Assembly (NCBI RefSeq): GCF_016526145.1
Contig: NZ_JADDUE010000005.1
Location: 310,001 to 374,000 of the forward strand
DNA: 64,000 nt
Direction of reading: 5' to 3'
From: Saccharopolyspora galaxeae
Lineage (GTDB): Bacteria; Actinomycetota; Actinomycetes; Mycobacteriales; Pseudonocardiaceae
The notes under the pieces are model-generated. The model saw only the letters and a program-made list of their open reading frames with translations. It was not told the DNA's origin and did not search any database. The stretch's first letter is position 1. Each line of letters opens with the position of its first letter. This document shows positions 49,790 through 57,624 of this stretch, piece by piece. Position numbers and translations under genes: made by a program.

Positions 49790-50635
49790 ATGAGCTCTAC
49801 CCCAGGTGAACTGCTGGCCGTCAGCGATCTGCACGTCGCGATGGCCGAGAACAAGGACATCACCCGCAACCTGCGCCCGCGCACCGAGCACGACTGGCTG
49901 ATCGTCGCCGGAGATGTCGGCGAGCTCTCCGACGAGATCTCCTGGGCGCTGGAGCTGCTCGCGGAACGGTTCGCCAAGGTCATCTGGGTGCCCGGCAACC
50001 ACGAGCTGTGGACACCGAAGCAGGATTCGCTGCAACTGCGCGGCGAAGCGCGCTACCTGGAGCTGGTGCGCCGCTGCCGGGAACTCGGCGTGGTCACGCC
50101 CGAGGACGAGTTCCCGATCTGGACCGGCCGCGGCGGCCCGGTCACCGTCGCGCCGCTGTTCGTGCTCTACGACTACACGTTCCGCCCGGCGGGAACCGCC
50201 ACCAAGGAAGAAGCGCTGGCCGTCGCGCACGAGTCCGGCGTGGTGTGCACCGACGAGTTCCTGCTGCACCCCGACCCCTACGAGACCCGCGACGACTGGT
50301 GCCGCGCCCGGCTGGCCTACACCGAGCAGCGGCTCGCCGAGTGCGACCCCGAACTTCCCACGGTGCTGGTGAACCACTACCCGCTGGTGCGCGAACCCAC
50401 CGATGTCCTCTGGTACCCGCAGTTCGCGCAGTGGTGCGGAACCGTGCACACCGCGGATTGGCACCTGCGGCACCGGGCTTCGGTGGTGATCTACGGGCAC
50501 CTGCACATTCCGCGGACCACTTGGCACGACGGGGTGCGCTTCCAGGAAGTCTCGGTCGGCTACCCGCGCGAGTGGAAGCGGCACGGCTTGCCCGCGGACT
50601 CGCTGCGGCCGGTGTTCGGCGAGGAGGCGGCGTGA
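49790..50635 (+). CDS. Calcineurin-like metallophosphoesterase
   Basis: A 281-residue metallophosphoesterase. Metal and catalytic motifs in order: AVSDLHVA (D-x-H), IVAGDVGE (GD), WVPGNHELW (GNHE), NHYPL and VIYGHLHIPRTT (GHxH). It hydrolyses a phosphoester with two metal ions in the cytoplasm. TACGAT lies 9 nt before ATG 49790, giving a very short leader and no ribosome-binding site. The stop overlaps the phosphopantetheinyl transferase start (GTGA). This metallophosphoesterase-PPTase pair is conserved in actinobacteria, suggesting a role in 4'-phosphopantetheine turnover; inferred. Confidence 0.9.
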   Translation: MSSTPGELLAVSDLHVAMAENKDITRNLRPRTEHDWLIVAGDVGELSDEISWALELLAERFAKVIWVPGNHELWTPKQDSLQLRGEARYLELVRRCRELGVVTPEDEFPIWTGRGGPVTVAPLFVLYDYTFRPAGTATKEEALAVAHESGVVCTDEFLLHPDPYETRDDWCRARLAYTEQRLAECDPELPTVLVNHYPLVREPTDVLWYPQFAQWCGTVHTADWHLRHRASVVIYGHLHIPRTTWHDGVRFQEVSVGYPREWKRHGLPADSLRPVFGEEAA

Positions 50636-51294
50636 TCGAGCGGTTGCTGCCGGGCGAACTGGCCTGGGAGGAGACTTTCACCGACCCGCCGGAGGCGTGG
50701 CTGTTCGACGAGGAGTCGCAGGTGATCGCCCGCGCGGTGGACAAGCGCCGCCGCGAGTTCACCACCGTGCGGCACTGCGCGCGCAACGCGCTGGCCAAGA
50801 TCGGCGTGCCCGCTGCTCCCCTGCTGCCGGGTGAACGCGGCGCACCCGGCTGGCCCGAAGGCGTGGCGGGCAGCATGACGCACTGCCTCGGCTACCGGGC
50901 CGCGGTGGTCGGCCGCCAGGAAACCGTGCTCACGGTGGGCATCGACGCCGAACCGCACGACGCACTTCCGGACGGGGTGCTGGAGGCGGTCACGCTGCCC
51001 GCCGAGCGCGGCCGGATCACTGAACTGTCCACATCGGACTCGTCGTTGCACTGGGACCGGATCCTGTTCAGCGCCAAGGAATCCGTGTACAAGGCGTGGT
51101 TCCCCGTGGCCCGGGAATGGCTCGGTTTCGAAGACGCCGAACTCACCATCGCCCGCGACGGCGCGTTCCACGCGCAGCTGCTCAAACGCGGACCGGACGT
51201 CGAGGGCGCACCGCTGGACTCGTTCACCGGCCGCTGGCTGGCCGCCGACGGCCTCATCATCACCGCGATCACCCGCTTGCGTACGACAGGATGA
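50632..51294 (+). CDS. 4'-phosphopantetheinyl transferase (Sfp/EntD type)
   Basis: A 220-residue transferase that loads CoA-derived phosphopantetheine on carrier proteins of polyketide, peptide and siderophore synthases. Motifs: GSMTHCLGYRAAVV (P-loop region), VGIDAEPHDAL with metal-binding Asp and Glu, and FSAKESVYKAW (catalytic Lys/Glu). Length and the RxHCARxAL-like RHCARNALAKIG match the EntD/Sfp subgroup. GTG overlaps the preceding stop by 4 nt. Likely serves secondary metabolism clusters elsewhere in the genome. Confidence 0.92.
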   Translation: MIERLLPGELAWEETFTDPPEAWLFDEESQVIARAVDKRRREFTTVRHCARNALAKIGVPAAPLLPGERGAPGWPEGVAGSMTHCLGYRAAVVGRQETVLTVGIDAEPHDALPDGVLEAVTLPAERGRITELSTSDSSLHWDRILFSAKESVYKAWFPVAREWLGFEDAELTIARDGAFHAQLLKRGPDVEGAPLDSFTGRWLAADGLIITAITRLRTTG

Positions 51295-51345
51295 GCCGTC
51301 GGGGAACCGCGCTCACGAATCGGGCGGCTGCCCGAGTTCGGTAGC

Positions 51346-51380
51346 GGCGATGCCGCAGCGGATCGTGCTGCGGCATCGCC
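51346..51380. terminator. Terminator hairpin after PPTase
   Basis: Perfect 13-bp arms GGCGATGCCGCAG and CTGCGGCATCGCC with a 9-nt loop, 51 bp after the PPTase stop. A -10 element of the next gene begins 1 nt after the right arm. Confidence 0.75.
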
Positions 51381-51381
51381 G

Positions 51382-51397
51382 TAACATCCGGTGGGTG
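51382..51397 (+). promoter_or_regulatory. Probable leaderless promoter of the MBL gene
   Basis: TAACAT (51382-51387) then 7 nt to GTG 51395. No Shine-Dalgarno is present. The -35 position would fall in the loop of the preceding hairpin and does not match well. Confidence 0.5.
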
Positions 51398-52141
51398 CGC
51401 ATCACGGTTCTCGGGGGTTGCGGCGCTTGGCCCGTTCCGGACCAGGGGTGCAGTGGCTACCTGGTCGAACACGGCGGTTTCCGGCTGCTGATCGATCCCG
51501 GTTACGGCACGTTCCAAGCGCTGCTGCGGACCACCGCTGCGGAGCGGGTCGACGCGGTGCTGGTCAGCCACGGTCATCCCGACCACTGCGCCGATTTGAA
51601 CCCGCTGCTGCGCGCGCGTGCGCTCGGTCCGGACCCCTGCGCGCCGCTGCCCGTGCACTCGTTGCCGGGAGCATTGGGGCCGGTGCTCGCGCTGGACTCC
51701 CCGCACATGCTGGCGACGGCCTATCGCCTGGCCGAGTTCACGGCGGGACACCGGTTCGCCATCGGACCGTTCACAGTGGACGCACGGTGCACGCCGCACT
51801 TCGTGCCGAACGCGGCGGTTCGGCTGGCCGCGGGTGGCAGCACGCTCGTCTACACCGGCGACAGCGGTCCGAGCCCGGAGCTCGATGCACTCGCCGCGGG
51901 CGCCGACGTGCTGCTCGCGGAAGCGACCTTCGTCGAGCGGGTCGTGCCGGATTCCGACTCCCCGCACCTGTCCACGGCCTGGCAAGCGGGACGGTGCGCA
52001 ACGCGCGCCGCGGTCGGGCGTCTCGTGCTCACCCACCTCTGGCCGGGCACCGACCGATCGGCGGCGCGCTCGGCGGCGCGGCGCGAGTACCGCGGTGCGA
52101 TCGACGTCGCCGAACCGGGTTTGACCATCGAACCGGGCTGA
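51395..52141 (+). CDS. MBL-fold protein, RNase Z-like
   Basis: A 248-residue metallo-beta-lactamase fold hydrolase. Start VRITVLGGCGAWPVPDQGCSGYLV is typical of RNase Z/ElaC-like proteins. Metal motif VSHGHPDHCADL (about residues 55-66), then CTPHFVPN, YTGDSGPS and the final His in LVLTHLWPG. It lacks the long exosite insert of true RNase Z, so it may be a phosphodiesterase or other hydrolase. Start set at GTG 51395 by the leaderless -10. It converges on the MFS gene with a 10-bp gap. Confidence 0.88.
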   Translation: MRITVLGGCGAWPVPDQGCSGYLVEHGGFRLLIDPGYGTFQALLRTTAAERVDAVLVSHGHPDHCADLNPLLRARALGPDPCAPLPVHSLPGALGPVLALDSPHMLATAYRLAEFTAGHRFAIGPFTVDARCTPHFVPNAAVRLAAGGSTLVYTGDSGPSPELDALAAGADVLLAEATFVERVVPDSDSPHLSTAWQAGRCATRAAVGRLVLTHLWPGTDRSAARSAARREYRGAIDVAEPGLTIEPG

Positions 52142-52151
52142 GCGGGAGCCC

Positions 52152-53342
52152 TCAGCTCCGCGGACTGTCCACCGGCAACCCTCGTGCCAGCACGGCCGTG
52201 CACGCCAGGGCCGCGGCGGTGGCTCCGAGCACGCCTGCAGCGCCGACTCCGGCGGCGACGAGGCCGACCGCTCCGGGCACCACGACCTGACCGGCCCGAT
52301 TCCCGGTCAGGCGCAACGACATGGCGCGCCCGCGCAGGCCCGGCGGGGTCGACTCGGCAAGCCACGACATCGTCAGCGGCTGGCCGACGCCCATCCCGAG
52401 CCCGGCCAGCACGACCGCGGGCACCAGCAGCCACACGGGTACGGGTGCGGCGACGACTCCGAGTCCGGCGGTGGCGGCCACGATGCTCATCACCAGCAGG
52501 CGCCGCCGCCCGAGCAGCCGCGTGCTGGAGCCGAGGAAGAACCGCGACACCATCGAAGCGACCGCGCGCAGCCCGAGCAGCACCCCCACCAGTCCGGAAG
52601 CGATGCCGCGTTCCGCGCCGAGCGCGGGCAGGTAGACCACCGAGATGTCCACCGCCGCCAGCACCACGCAGCTCGTGGTCAACGCCGGGATCAGGCCGGG
52701 CATCCGCAGCAGCGCGCCGACTCCGCCGGACTCGACGGCCGCCTTCCCGCTCGACGCGGTGCGGCCGCGGATCCCCAGCGAGCAGCAGAACAGCACGACC
52801 GCGATCGCCGTCGCACCCCAGAAGATCGGCGTGGTGTCCGGGATCGCCTGCGAACCGCCGAAGGCCACGATCAGCAGCGGGCCGGCCGCCTGCCCCAGCG
52901 AGGCGGCGAAGGTGTAGTAGCCGAAAGCCGCGTCCAGCCGGGCCGAACTCGCCGTGTTCGCGACCAGCGCCTGCTGGCCGATCACCGAGCACAGGTGCCC
53001 GGTGCCCAGCAGCACGTTGCCCGCGACCAAGCCCGCGACCGAATCGCCGAACACCAGGAACGCACCGCCCGCCGCGCACATCAGCGCCCCGCCGGCGATC
53101 ATCACCCGGCGCTCCCCGATCCGGTCCACGATGTGCCCGGCGGGCAACGCCAGCACCAGCGGAACCAGCGCGAAGCTGCCCGAGAGGAAACCGAGCCAGG
53201 ACGCGGGCACGTCCAGCTCCAGCGCGCGGTAGGACGTCGCGGGCCGCAGCACGAAGGTCACCAGCTGGGTGAGGGTGGCGTGCGCCAGCAGCACCCAGGT
53301 CTTCCGGTCGATGTTCACAGCGCGTTCACGCGCCGATTCCAC
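52152..53342 (-). CDS. MFS transporter
   Basis: A 396-residue, 12-helix major facilitator. FLSGSFALVPLVLALPAGHIVDRIGERRVMIAGG contains the loop 2-3 motif G-x-x-x-D-R-x-G-x-R-R; GLGMGVGQPLTMSWLAESTPPGLRGRAMSLRLTGN is a second conserved segment of this exporter subgroup. Probably a drug or metabolite exporter. The start may be ATG 53342 or GTG 53318 (VNIDRKTWVLLAHA), the latter beginning closer to helix 1. Divergent from an alpha/beta-hydrolase gene. Confidence 0.88.
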   Translation of the reverse strand: MESARERAVNIDRKTWVLLAHATLTQLVTFVLRPATSYRALELDVPASWLGFLSGSFALVPLVLALPAGHIVDRIGERRVMIAGGALMCAAGGAFLVFGDSVAGLVAGNVLLGTGHLCSVIGQQALVANTASSARLDAAFGYYTFAASLGQAAGPLLIVAFGGSQAIPDTTPIFWGATAIAVVLFCCSLGIRGRTASSGKAAVESGGVGALLRMPGLIPALTTSCVVLAAVDISVVYLPALGAERGIASGLVGVLLGLRAVASMVSRFFLGSSTRLLGRRRLLVMSIVAATAGLGVVAAPVPVWLLVPAVVLAGLGMGVGQPLTMSWLAESTPPGLRGRAMSLRLTGNRAGQVVVPGAVGLVAAGVGAAGVLGATAAALACTAVLARGLPVDSPRS

Positions 53343-53477
53343 CAGGCCCTAGTCGGCATCGCTGCGGCGATGTGCGGATGGTCACGACTCGCGGCTGCCT
53401 CGCTCCGCCGGGTGGCAGGTTTCCGCTCACAGCGAATTCGACAGCGGTCGCCGGAAGTGATCGGCAACGCTCGGCCG

Positions 53478-54338
53478 ATGGGAAACAAGGCACCCCGAAC
53501 GCTGATCGAAGTCAACGGCCGCGAGCTCTGCATCCGGCAGCGCGGCGCGGGTCCCGCCGTGGTGCTGGAAGCGGGCGGCGCGGGCAACGGCAGCGGCGCG
53601 GTCTGGGGCGAGTTCGCGGACCGCCTCGCCGCATCGGCGACCGTGCTCACCTACGACCGGGCGGGCAGCGGGCGCTCGGACGGGCCGCAGCACCGGACCG
53701 TCGCTGCCATGGCCGACGACCTCGCCGGACTGCTGCGGGCGACCGGGACGAGCACGCCGGTGGTCGTGGTCGGCTGGTCGTCCGGCGGGCTGGTGGCCCA
53801 GCTGTTCGCCGCGCGGTACCCGGAGCTGGTTTCCGGTGTGGTGCTGGCCGACCCGTCAGTACCGCTACCCGACACGAAGCTGCCCGCCGGGGTGCGGCTG
53901 GCGATCAGCGGTGCGCAGACCCGCGTGTTCGCGGTCGCCGCAAGGCTCGGGTTTTTCCGGACGGCCCGCGGCCAACGCCTCATCGAGCGGATGGCGGGCC
54001 CGGAGATCAGCCCGGCCGGGCTCCGATTCGCCAAGCGCCAGTGGAACGACTGGCGGGAGCTGTGGCGATCGGCGACGGTCCTGCGCCGCCTGACCTCCTG
54101 CACGCGCGAGGCTTCGGCGGCGTTGCGGGCGGACCCGCCTGATGTCCCGATGCGGCTCGTGGTGCCGCAACGGCGCCCCGGCGTGGCGCCCGAGTACCGC
54201 GCGCAGCTGGATGCGACGCACGCCGAGCTGGTGCGGCTGTTCCCGCGCGGCGAGCTGGTCACCGCGGCCGACGCCAGCCACGCGCTGCCGCTGGACCGGC
54301 CCCAGCTGCTCGCCGGGATCGTGCTCGACGTGCTGTGA
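53478..54338 (+). CDS. Alpha/beta-hydrolase
   Basis: A 286-residue hydrolase. Oxyanion region VVLEAGGAGNGSG (not the usual HG), YDRAGSGRSDGP, nucleophile elbow VGWSSGGLVAQ (Ser in GxSxG), and C-terminal His in DASHALPLDRP. The lid region (about residues 130-200) is helical. It could be an esterase, lactonase or peptidase-like enzyme; no substrate is evident. ATG 53478 is a reasonable start without a strong ribosome-binding site. It converges on the LURP-one gene across a 16-bp tandem repeat. Confidence 0.85.
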   Translation: MGNKAPRTLIEVNGRELCIRQRGAGPAVVLEAGGAGNGSGAVWGEFADRLAASATVLTYDRAGSGRSDGPQHRTVAAMADDLAGLLRATGTSTPVVVVGWSSGGLVAQLFAARYPELVSGVVLADPSVPLPDTKLPAGVRLAISGAQTRVFAVAARLGFFRTARGQRLIERMAGPEISPAGLRFAKRQWNDWRELWRSATVLRRLTSCTREASAALRADPPDVPMRLVVPQRRPGVAPEYRAQLDATHAELVRLFPRGELVTAADASHALPLDRPQLLAGIVLDVL

Positions 54339-54355
54339 GCCTGATCAGCGCCCGT

Positions 54356-54403
54356 TCACCGGCCCTGCAGCTCACCCGCCCTGCAACTCACCGGCCCTGC
54401 AGC
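54356..54403. repeat. Three tandem copies of a 16-bp unit
   Basis: TCACCGGCCCTGCAGC (54356-54371), TCACCCGCCCTGCAAC (54372-54387), TCACCGGCCCTGCAGC (54388-54403). The third copy encodes the last codons and stop of the LURP-one gene. The unit is not a multiple of 3 and the extra copies lie just past the stop, so they look like a 3'-end duplication in the convergent gap. Confidence 0.75.
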
Positions 54404-54987
54404 GCGTCCAGCGCGACGGCCTGGGCGATCACCAGCCTGCGGTCCAGCCGCGGATCGTCGATCTTGATGACGTAGCGGTCGCGCAGCGCGAACTTCTTCG
54501 TGACCGCGAATCCCGCGCCGTCCTCGGCGGTGAAGTCGAAGTGGTACGGGATCATGAACGGGATGTTCTCCACGAACGGGACGATCTCCCAGAGCCGCCG
54601 CAGCAGCGCGACCGCCATGCTGCGCTCCTGCCCCTTCGCGGCGACCGAACCGGGCTGCTCCAGGTCCCAGGTGGAGCGCAGCAAGGACTTCCCGAACCGT
54701 TTGCGGAACACGCCCAGCGGCGCGCCGTCGGCGTCGGTGACGTCGTAACCGGCGGCGAGGTCGACGACGTTGCGCGCCCGGAAGCTCGCCAGCGCCCGCT
54801 GCTTGTCCTGGTCCGCGTAGAACGTGACCTGCTCCTTGAAGCTGACCCGCTTCTGCTGGGCGAAGGCCACCAGGTCACCTTCGCGGCCGGAGCCGTCGTC
54901 GAGCCGGAGCTCGTAGCGGTTGACCATGAACGTCACGCGCTGCCGCATGTGCAGCGTCTCCGCCGCCTGCAGCCGGTCGAGATCCAT
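54388..54987 (-). CDS. LURP-one-related (Tubby-C-like) protein
   Basis: A 199-residue member of the LURP-one-related/YxjI family, a 12-strand beta-barrel with a central helix. Seen motifs: TLHMRQRVTFMVNRYEL at the start, RARNVVDLAAGYDVTDADGAPLGVFRKRF, and the C-terminal KKFALRDRYVIKIDDPRLDRRLVIAQAVALDAL. Similar proteins may bind membrane lipids or act as phospholipid scramblases, but the bacterial role is unknown. ATG 54987 follows GAGGAAGC, and a TGCGATAAT extended -10 lies 28 bp further up. Confidence 0.85.
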   Translation of the reverse strand: MDLDRLQAAETLHMRQRVTFMVNRYELRLDDGSGREGDLVAFAQQKRVSFKEQVTFYADQDKQRALASFRARNVVDLAAGYDVTDADGAPLGVFRKRFGKSLLRSTWDLEQPGSVAAKGQERSMAVALLRRLWEIVPFVENIPFMIPYHFDFTAEDGAGFAVTKKFALRDRYVIKIDDPRLDRRLVIAQAVALDALQGR

Positions 54988-55014
54988 CGCTTCCTCTTCT
55001 GTCCGGGAACCTCC

Positions 55015-55023
55015 ATTATCGCA
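55015..55023 (-). promoter_or_regulatory. Extended -10 of the LURP-one gene
   Basis: Minus strand TGCGATAAT, a TGn-extended -10 very near the sigma-70-type consensus, about 28 bp before the start codon. No clear -35. Confidence 0.55.
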
Positions 55024-55191
55024 GACCGGACAGCCGGATGATCTCGGCGTGCCGCCGGACAAGCCGTGCGCCGGGGAATCCCGCTCGGAACCCGCCACCG
55101 GCCGCGCAGCCGGACGGGCCGCCACCCCACCCGGCGGACGGCCCGTCCTTCCCCTCCCCGAACCGGCGAGGGCGTTTCCGCGGAGCTGCGC

Positions 55192-55806
55192 CTACCGCCC
55201 CGCGAGCCATTCGGCCGCGGCGTGCACGCCGGGCAGCGTGATCTGGTGACCGCCGTCGTGCCAGTGCTCGGTGACCTCCGCCGAGCGGGTGCGCAAGTCC
55301 GCGACCAGCCGGTCCGCCGACTCCAGCGGCGCCATCGGATCGATCCGCCCGTTGCCCAGGAACACCCGGGTGCCGGTCAGGTCGTGCACCGGCGGATCCG
55401 GAACCGGCTGCATCGCGGCGAACAGCACCGCCTCCTGGACCGACTCGGGCCGCAGCAGCGTCAGCGCGGCCGCGATGTTCGCGCCGTTGGAGAAGCCGAC
55501 CGCGACCAGCCGGCGCCCGCCCAGTCCGTGTTCTTCGACGGCCGCGGCGAGGAAATCGGCGAGCTGGTGGGTGCGCCGCACGACGTCGTCGTGGTCGAAA
55601 ACGCCCTCGGCGATCCGGCGGAACCAGCGCGCGGACCCCCCTTCGGACACCGGACCGGCCGGGGCCAGCAGCGGAGAACGCGGGCTGAGCTCCTGGGCGA
55701 CGCCCAGCAGATCCTTCGGGCCACCGCCGGTGCCGTGCAGCAACAGCAGCACCGGCGCGTCCGGGTCGCCGTCGACGTGTTCGTACGTCAGCGACAGCTC
55801 GCTCAA
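55192..55806 (-). CDS. MhqD-like carboxylesterase/phospholipase
   Basis: A 204-residue alpha/beta-hydrolase of the phospholipase/carboxylesterase type. LLLLHGTGGGPKDLL (oxyanion loop), GFSNGANIAAAL (nucleophile Ser), NGRIDPMAPL (acid Asp) and HDGGHQITLPG (His). TTG 55806 overlaps the dioxygenase stop by 4 nt, so it is translationally coupled; no other start fits. In Bacillus, mhqD and mhqO are induced together by quinones under MhqR. The same order with a WrbA-like gene and a MarR regulator here supports a quinone-detoxification role. Confidence 0.85.
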   Translation of the reverse strand: MSELSLTYEHVDGDPDAPVLLLLHGTGGGPKDLLGVAQELSPRSPLLAPAGPVSEGGSARWFRRIAEGVFDHDDVVRRTHQLADFLAAAVEEHGLGGRRLVAVGFSNGANIAAALTLLRPESVQEAVLFAAMQPVPDPPVHDLTGTRVFLGNGRIDPMAPLESADRLVADLRTRSAEVTEHWHDGGHQITLPGVHAAAEWLAGR

Positions 55807-56768
55807 GCCGCCACCCCCGGGTTGTTCTCGGCGGGCAGGTCGAGCTTCGGCAACGTCCGGGAGATCTGCTCGCGGTCCGGCTCCAGCCACGGCGGCAGCT
55901 TCAGTTCCCGGCCGAGCTCCAGCAGCGGTTCGTCGGCGGTGAATCCGGGCTCGTCGGTGGCGATCTCCAGCAGCGTGCCGCCGGGCTCGCGGAAGTAGAT
56001 CGAGCGGAAGTACTGCCGGTCGAGGATGGAGGTCACCTGCAATCCGGCGTCGACCAGCTCCTCGCGCCAGTTGGCCTGCGCGGTCTCGTCGGGCGCGCGC
56101 CACGCCACGTGGTGCACGGTCCCGGCCGCGACCAGTCCTTCCGGTTCGTCCGGAGTGACCAGCACGTCGACGAACGCGCCCGGGCCGCCGTCACCCGCGG
56201 CGAAGCGGAACCGGTTGTCCTCCTGGGAGCTGAACGTGAGCCCGAGGTCGCCGAACATCCAGGCCGTGGCCTCCTCCTCGGTGACCGACAACGTCACCGA
56301 GTGCAGCCCGCGCACCCCGTGCTCAGCGGGCACGATCCCGTTGTCCCACGGCGCGCGCGGATCGCCCTGCGGGTGCGCGACCAGCGACAGCGCCAGTCCG
56401 TCCGGGTCGGTGAAGGTCAGCGCGTCCTCGCCGTCGCGGTTGTGCACCTCGCCGACCTCGACGCCCTGCTCGGTCAGGTGCCGGTGCCACCAGCCGATGG
56501 ACTGCTCCGGCACGGAGAACGCGGTGGTGGTGGCCTGCCCGGTGCCGCGGCGGCCGCTCGGAGCGCCCTTCCACGGGAAGAACGTCAGCAACGAGCCGGG
56601 GCGGCCCGCCTCGTCGCCGTAGTAGAGGTGGTAGGTGCCCGGGTCGTCGAAGTTCACCGTGCTCTTCACCAGCCGCAGTCCCAGCGTGCGCAGGTAGAAG
56701 TCGGCGTTGCGCTGCGGATCACCGGCGATCGCGGTGACGTGGTGCAGGCCGCTCGTGGCGATGCTCAT
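55803..56768 (-). CDS. Ring-cleaving dioxygenase (MhqO-like, VOC fold)
   Basis: A 321-residue protein with two vicinal-oxygen-chelate domains. Metal ligands are the His near the start (GLHHVTAIAGDPQRN), the His in GTVHHVAWRAPD and the Glu in GGTLLEIATDEPGF. It resembles MhqO/LinE hydroquinone-type dioxygenases that open reduced quinones. It lies between the WrbA-like gene (66 bp upstream) and the overlapping esterase gene. ATG 56768 begins MSIATSGLHH after ACGGAG. Good fit to the quinone-stress operon. Confidence 0.9.
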   Translation of the reverse strand: MSIATSGLHHVTAIAGDPQRNADFYLRTLGLRLVKSTVNFDDPGTYHLYYGDEAGRPGSLLTFFPWKGAPSGRRGTGQATTTAFSVPEQSIGWWHRHLTEQGVEVGEVHNRDGEDALTFTDPDGLALSLVAHPQGDPRAPWDNGIVPAEHGVRGLHSVTLSVTEEEATAWMFGDLGLTFSSQEDNRFRFAAGDGGPGAFVDVLVTPDEPEGLVAAGTVHHVAWRAPDETAQANWREELVDAGLQVTSILDRQYFRSIYFREPGGTLLEIATDEPGFTADEPLLELGRELKLPPWLEPDREQISRTLPKLDLPAENNPGVAA

Positions 56769-56834
56769 CGAAAAGCTCCGTCGTTCGGGAGGGTGAGTGC
56801 CGGTGGGGCGCGCGGCCCCACCGGCGTCCTGGGA

Positions 56835-57449
56835 TCAGGCTGCCTGGCCGGCCTTGAGGGCCTGGGCGACCTTGACGACGCGGCGCGCCTGAACGCTGGC
56901 CGCGGTGCGGGTCTCGTCGTCGACCTTCAGCTGGCCCTGCGCGTCGACGTGGCTGGTGCCGTAGGGGTTGCCGTCGACGAACTTCGAGCCGTCGGTGTAG
57001 CCGGGGCTGACGATGATGCCGCCGAAGTGGTGGATGGTGTTGTACAGCGCCAGCAGCGTGGACTCCTGGCCGCCGTGCTTGGTGGCGCTGGAGGTGAACC
57101 CGCTGTAGACCTTGTCCGCCAGCAGGCCCTGCTGCCACTCGCCGCCGAGGGTGTCGATGAACTGCTTGAGCTGCGCGGCGATGTTGCCGTAGCGGGTCGG
57201 CGAACCGAAGATGACCGCGTCCGCCCACACCACGTCCTCGGCCGCGACGTCGGGCACCGAGCGGGTCGCCTCGAGGTTCGCCCGCCACGCCGGGTTCGCG
57301 TCGATCGCGGCGTCGGGGGCCAGCTCCGGCGCCTTGCGCAGGCGCACCTCGGCGCCGGCGGCTTCCGCCTCGGCCACCAGCGCGTTGGCGATCTCGGTGC
57401 CGGTGCCGGTCGACGAGTAGTAGATGACGCTGAGCTTGACGTTGCCCAT
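56835..57449 (-). CDS. wrbA: NAD(P)H:quinone oxidoreductase WrbA
   Basis: A 204-residue flavodoxin-fold FMN protein. FMN phosphate loop YSSTGTGTEIANAL (residues 12-25), FGSPTRYGN and TSSATKHGGQESTLLALYNT, the typical WrbA blocks. It reduces quinones by two electrons, avoiding semiquinone radicals; the hydroquinone can then be opened by the dioxygenase encoded next. ATG 57449 has AAGGAGC. First gene of the operon, behind a promoter whose -35 lies inside the MarR operator. Confidence 0.93.
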   Translation of the reverse strand: MGNVKLSVIYYSSTGTGTEIANALVAEAEAAGAEVRLRKAPELAPDAAIDANPAWRANLEATRSVPDVAAEDVVWADAVIFGSPTRYGNIAAQLKQFIDTLGGEWQQGLLADKVYSGFTSSATKHGGQESTLLALYNTIHHFGGIIVSPGYTDGSKFVDGNPYGTSHVDAQGQLKVDDETRTAASVQARRVVKVAQALKAGQAA

Positions 57450-57525
57450 GAACGGCTCCTTCGAGGCGGCCGGGCGACTGCCCGGCATTCGTGCGTTCCG
57501 GGAGCGCGCGGCTCCCTCGGCCGGG

Positions 57526-57558
57526 ACATTACTGACCAACTCTCTTCCGCGCAAGAGA
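57526..57558. promoter_or_regulatory. Quinone-operon promoter with MarR-type operator
   Basis: Perfect inverted repeat TCTCTT (57541-57546), CCGCGC spacer, AAGAGA (57553-57558). On the minus strand TTGCGC within it serves as -35, followed by a 17-bp spacer and TAATGT (57531-57526), a good promoter for wrbA. On the plus strand it lies 25 bp before a -10 (TACACT, 57583-57588) of the MarR gene. Binding there would repress both directions. Confidence 0.75.
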
Positions 57559-57624
57559 TTTCATCGCGAGACGCCAGGCAGGTACACTTGCGTCCCGCTA
57601 ATGGCGGTATCGAAAGGAGCTCAG

